29,655 nt of DNA, from positions 1-29,655 of the forward strand of contig CAZMYR010000020.1 in NCBI GenBank assembly GCA_964570585.1, written 5' to 3'. A model generated the notes under the pieces. It saw only the letters and a program-made list of their open reading frames with translations, was not told where the DNA came from and ran no database searches. The translations under genes and the position numbers were made by a program. Shown here piece by piece: positions 29,015 through 29,655 of this stretch. Within the stretch, counting starts at the first letter, position 1. Each line of letters opens with the position of its first letter. This DNA comes from G020354945 sp964570585 (GTDB taxonomy: Bacteria; Omnitrophota; Gorgyraeia; JABMRG01; JAFGKX01).

Positions 29015-29358
29015 ATTTTTAGCTTTAATCTGGTTGCGTCACTCCAGAGCCACTCGAGATTATAAAAGGGCCTTGTTTCTTCATAAAATATATGAACGAC
29101 AACGTCGCCACAATCTATTAATATCCACTTAGCTTCTTTCACTACTCCTTCTATATGATCCGGCAATATATCTTGCTTTTCGAGGCCATCCTTAATCTCC
29201 TCGCTTATGGCCTTTACCATTCTATGCGAAGAACCGCTACATATTATAAAATAATCGCAGAATGTTGAGACCTTGCGCATATCCAAAGCCACCACATCCT
29301 GAGCCTTCCTCTTAGTTGCTAAGTTGGTTATATATAATGTCTTTTCTCTAGAAGTCGT
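29011..29358 (-). CDS. rsfS: Ribosomal silencing factor RsfS (Iojap family)
   Basis: RsfS binds ribosomal protein L14 and blocks subunit joining when nutrients run low. Family motifs are DVVALDMRKVSTFCDYFIICSGSSHRMVKAI and, near the end, WILIDCGDVVVHIFYEETRPFYNLEWLWSDA. The first ordinary start codon is GTG at 29295, which would cut off the beginning of the fold. The open frame continues upstream in family-like sequence (NLATKRKAQDVVALD) to a GGAGG (29371-29367) that lies 8 nt before an ACG codon at 29358. I give 29358 as the probable beginning on that spacing, giving about 115 residues, but a start codon there would be non-canonical. It follows the DUF5679-like gene by 23 nt. The stop lies in the palindrome before argS. 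Confidence 0.85.
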   Translation of the reverse strand, partial: TTSREKTLYITNLATKRKAQDVVALDMRKVSTFCDYFIICSGSSHRMVKAISEEIKDGLEKQDILPDHIEGVVKEAKWILIDCGDVVVHIFYEETRPFYNLEWLWSDATRLKLKI

Positions 29359-29381
29359 TTGCTTGACCTCCTATAGGTCTT

Positions 29382-29525
29382 CTACTTGCCCAGAATCCTG
29401 AACATGCTGGTACCGCAATCAGGGCATTTGCCCTTCATTGCCTTACGGCCGTTTTTCATGGTAACTTCCTTTGCGTCAATCATTTCCTTCTTAGCCTTGC
29501 ATTTTACACAATAACCTTCTGCCAT
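29382..29525 (-). CDS. Small zinc-ribbon protein (DUF5679-like)
   Basis: A 47-residue protein with two CxxC knuckles, YCVKCKAKKEM near the start and GKCPDCGTSMFRI near the end, spaced by a short basic strand region (KEVTMKNGRKAMKG). It matches the DUF5679 pattern, which I recognise in candidate-phylum and Chloroflexi-type genomes; the function is unknown. The start is firmly set by GGAGG with a 6-nt spacer. It is the first gene after a near-consensus promoter and precedes rsfS, so it probably heads the transcript. Confidence 0.88.
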   Translation of the reverse strand: MAEGYCVKCKAKKEMIDAKEVTMKNGRKAMKGKCPDCGTSMFRILGK

Positions 29526-29557
29526 AAAACACCTCCAGGGTTTATAAGTTTATGCGA

Positions 29558-29586
29558 ATTTTATCATACGCTTACAGCAAAGTCAA
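29558..29586 (-). promoter_or_regulatory. Sigma70-type promoter before the zinc-ribbon gene
   Basis: TTGACT (29586-29581), a 17-nt spacer and TAAAAT (29563-29558) on the minus strand, each five of six consensus bases. The start of transcription would be about 25 nt before the GTG-free, ATG-started gene at 29525. It probably drives the zinc-ribbon, rsfS and argS genes. Confidence 0.72.
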
Positions 29587-29621
29587 TGTTTTTTGAGTTT
29601 AGTGTAGCTAACATGTCAAGA

Positions 29622-29655
29622 TGTCCGCTGTTTCTAACAAGTGATGTGTCCGCTT
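29622..29655. repeat. Short direct repeat at the window edge, possible mobile-element end
   Basis: TGTCCGCT occurs twice 25 bp apart (29622-29629 and 29647-29654), each preceded by GATG or ATG. Direct repeats of this kind are found at the ends of some IS families, but the element, if any, lies outside the window. Confidence 0.3.

Noticed and set aside
1..29655. tRNA, rRNA or classic riboswitch
   Set aside because: The gaps are short and filled by repeats or promoters; I saw no cloverleaf or conserved riboswitch core. A covariance-model search would settle this.

Overview
This is a 29.7 kb, AT-rich bacterial segment in which every gene I can support lies on the minus strand, so transcription runs from high to low coordinates. 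It holds about 30 genes, mostly housekeeping, with very short spacers and many 1-4 nt stop/start overlaps. Periplasmic PrsA/SurA-type chaperones, CtpA, a YibQ-like deacetylase, a lipoprotein and PDZ/SH3-like secreted proteins point to a diderm bacterium. GatCAB suggests indirect amidation of Gln- and/or Asn-tRNA. The DUF5679-like zinc ribbon, the bactofilin-HTH fusion and the unusually dense palindromic repeats suggest an uncultivated lineage such as Omnitrophota or its neighbours. That placement is inference; there is no rRNA in the window.

Layout in transcription order. (1) 29.6-25.1 kb: promoter, DUF5679-like zinc ribbon, rsfS, argS and a drastically shortened mfd. (2) 25.0-14.9 kb: two peptidyl-prolyl isomerases, pdxA, rsmA, gatC-gatA-gatB, ctpA, a divergent polysaccharide deacetylase and tsaD. 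(3) 14.6-10.5 kb: an accessory-looking envelope module with its own promoter: mgtC-like gene, bactofilin-HTH fusion, tail-anchored HTH protein, SH3-like/TPR/double-PDZ protein and HAMP membrane protein, followed by a TPR protein behind a second promoter. (4) 10.5 kb to the left edge: polA, coaE, rho, rpmE, prfA, prmC, murA, rpsP, trmD, rplS and the start of rnhB.

The most striking property is the repeat load. At least eight types of short palindromic or tandem repeat sit between genes or inside them. There are REP-like hairpins sharing a core with different, self-complementary arms; GGGGTCAGACCC hairpins; nested multi-shell palindromes; a GTCATTGCGAG-type repeat; and two heptanucleotide tandem repeats. 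Several are read in frame within essential proteins (TsaD, GatA, PdxA, PrmC, Mfd) or in the n-region of signal peptides. No transposase is encoded here, so any mobilising enzyme must be elsewhere.

The best candidates for undescribed biology are the bactofilin-HTH / membrane-HTH / PDZ / HAMP module (10.5-14.5 kb), the 645-residue mini-Mfd whose altered domain boundaries coincide with repeat copies, and the protein-permissive palindrome families.
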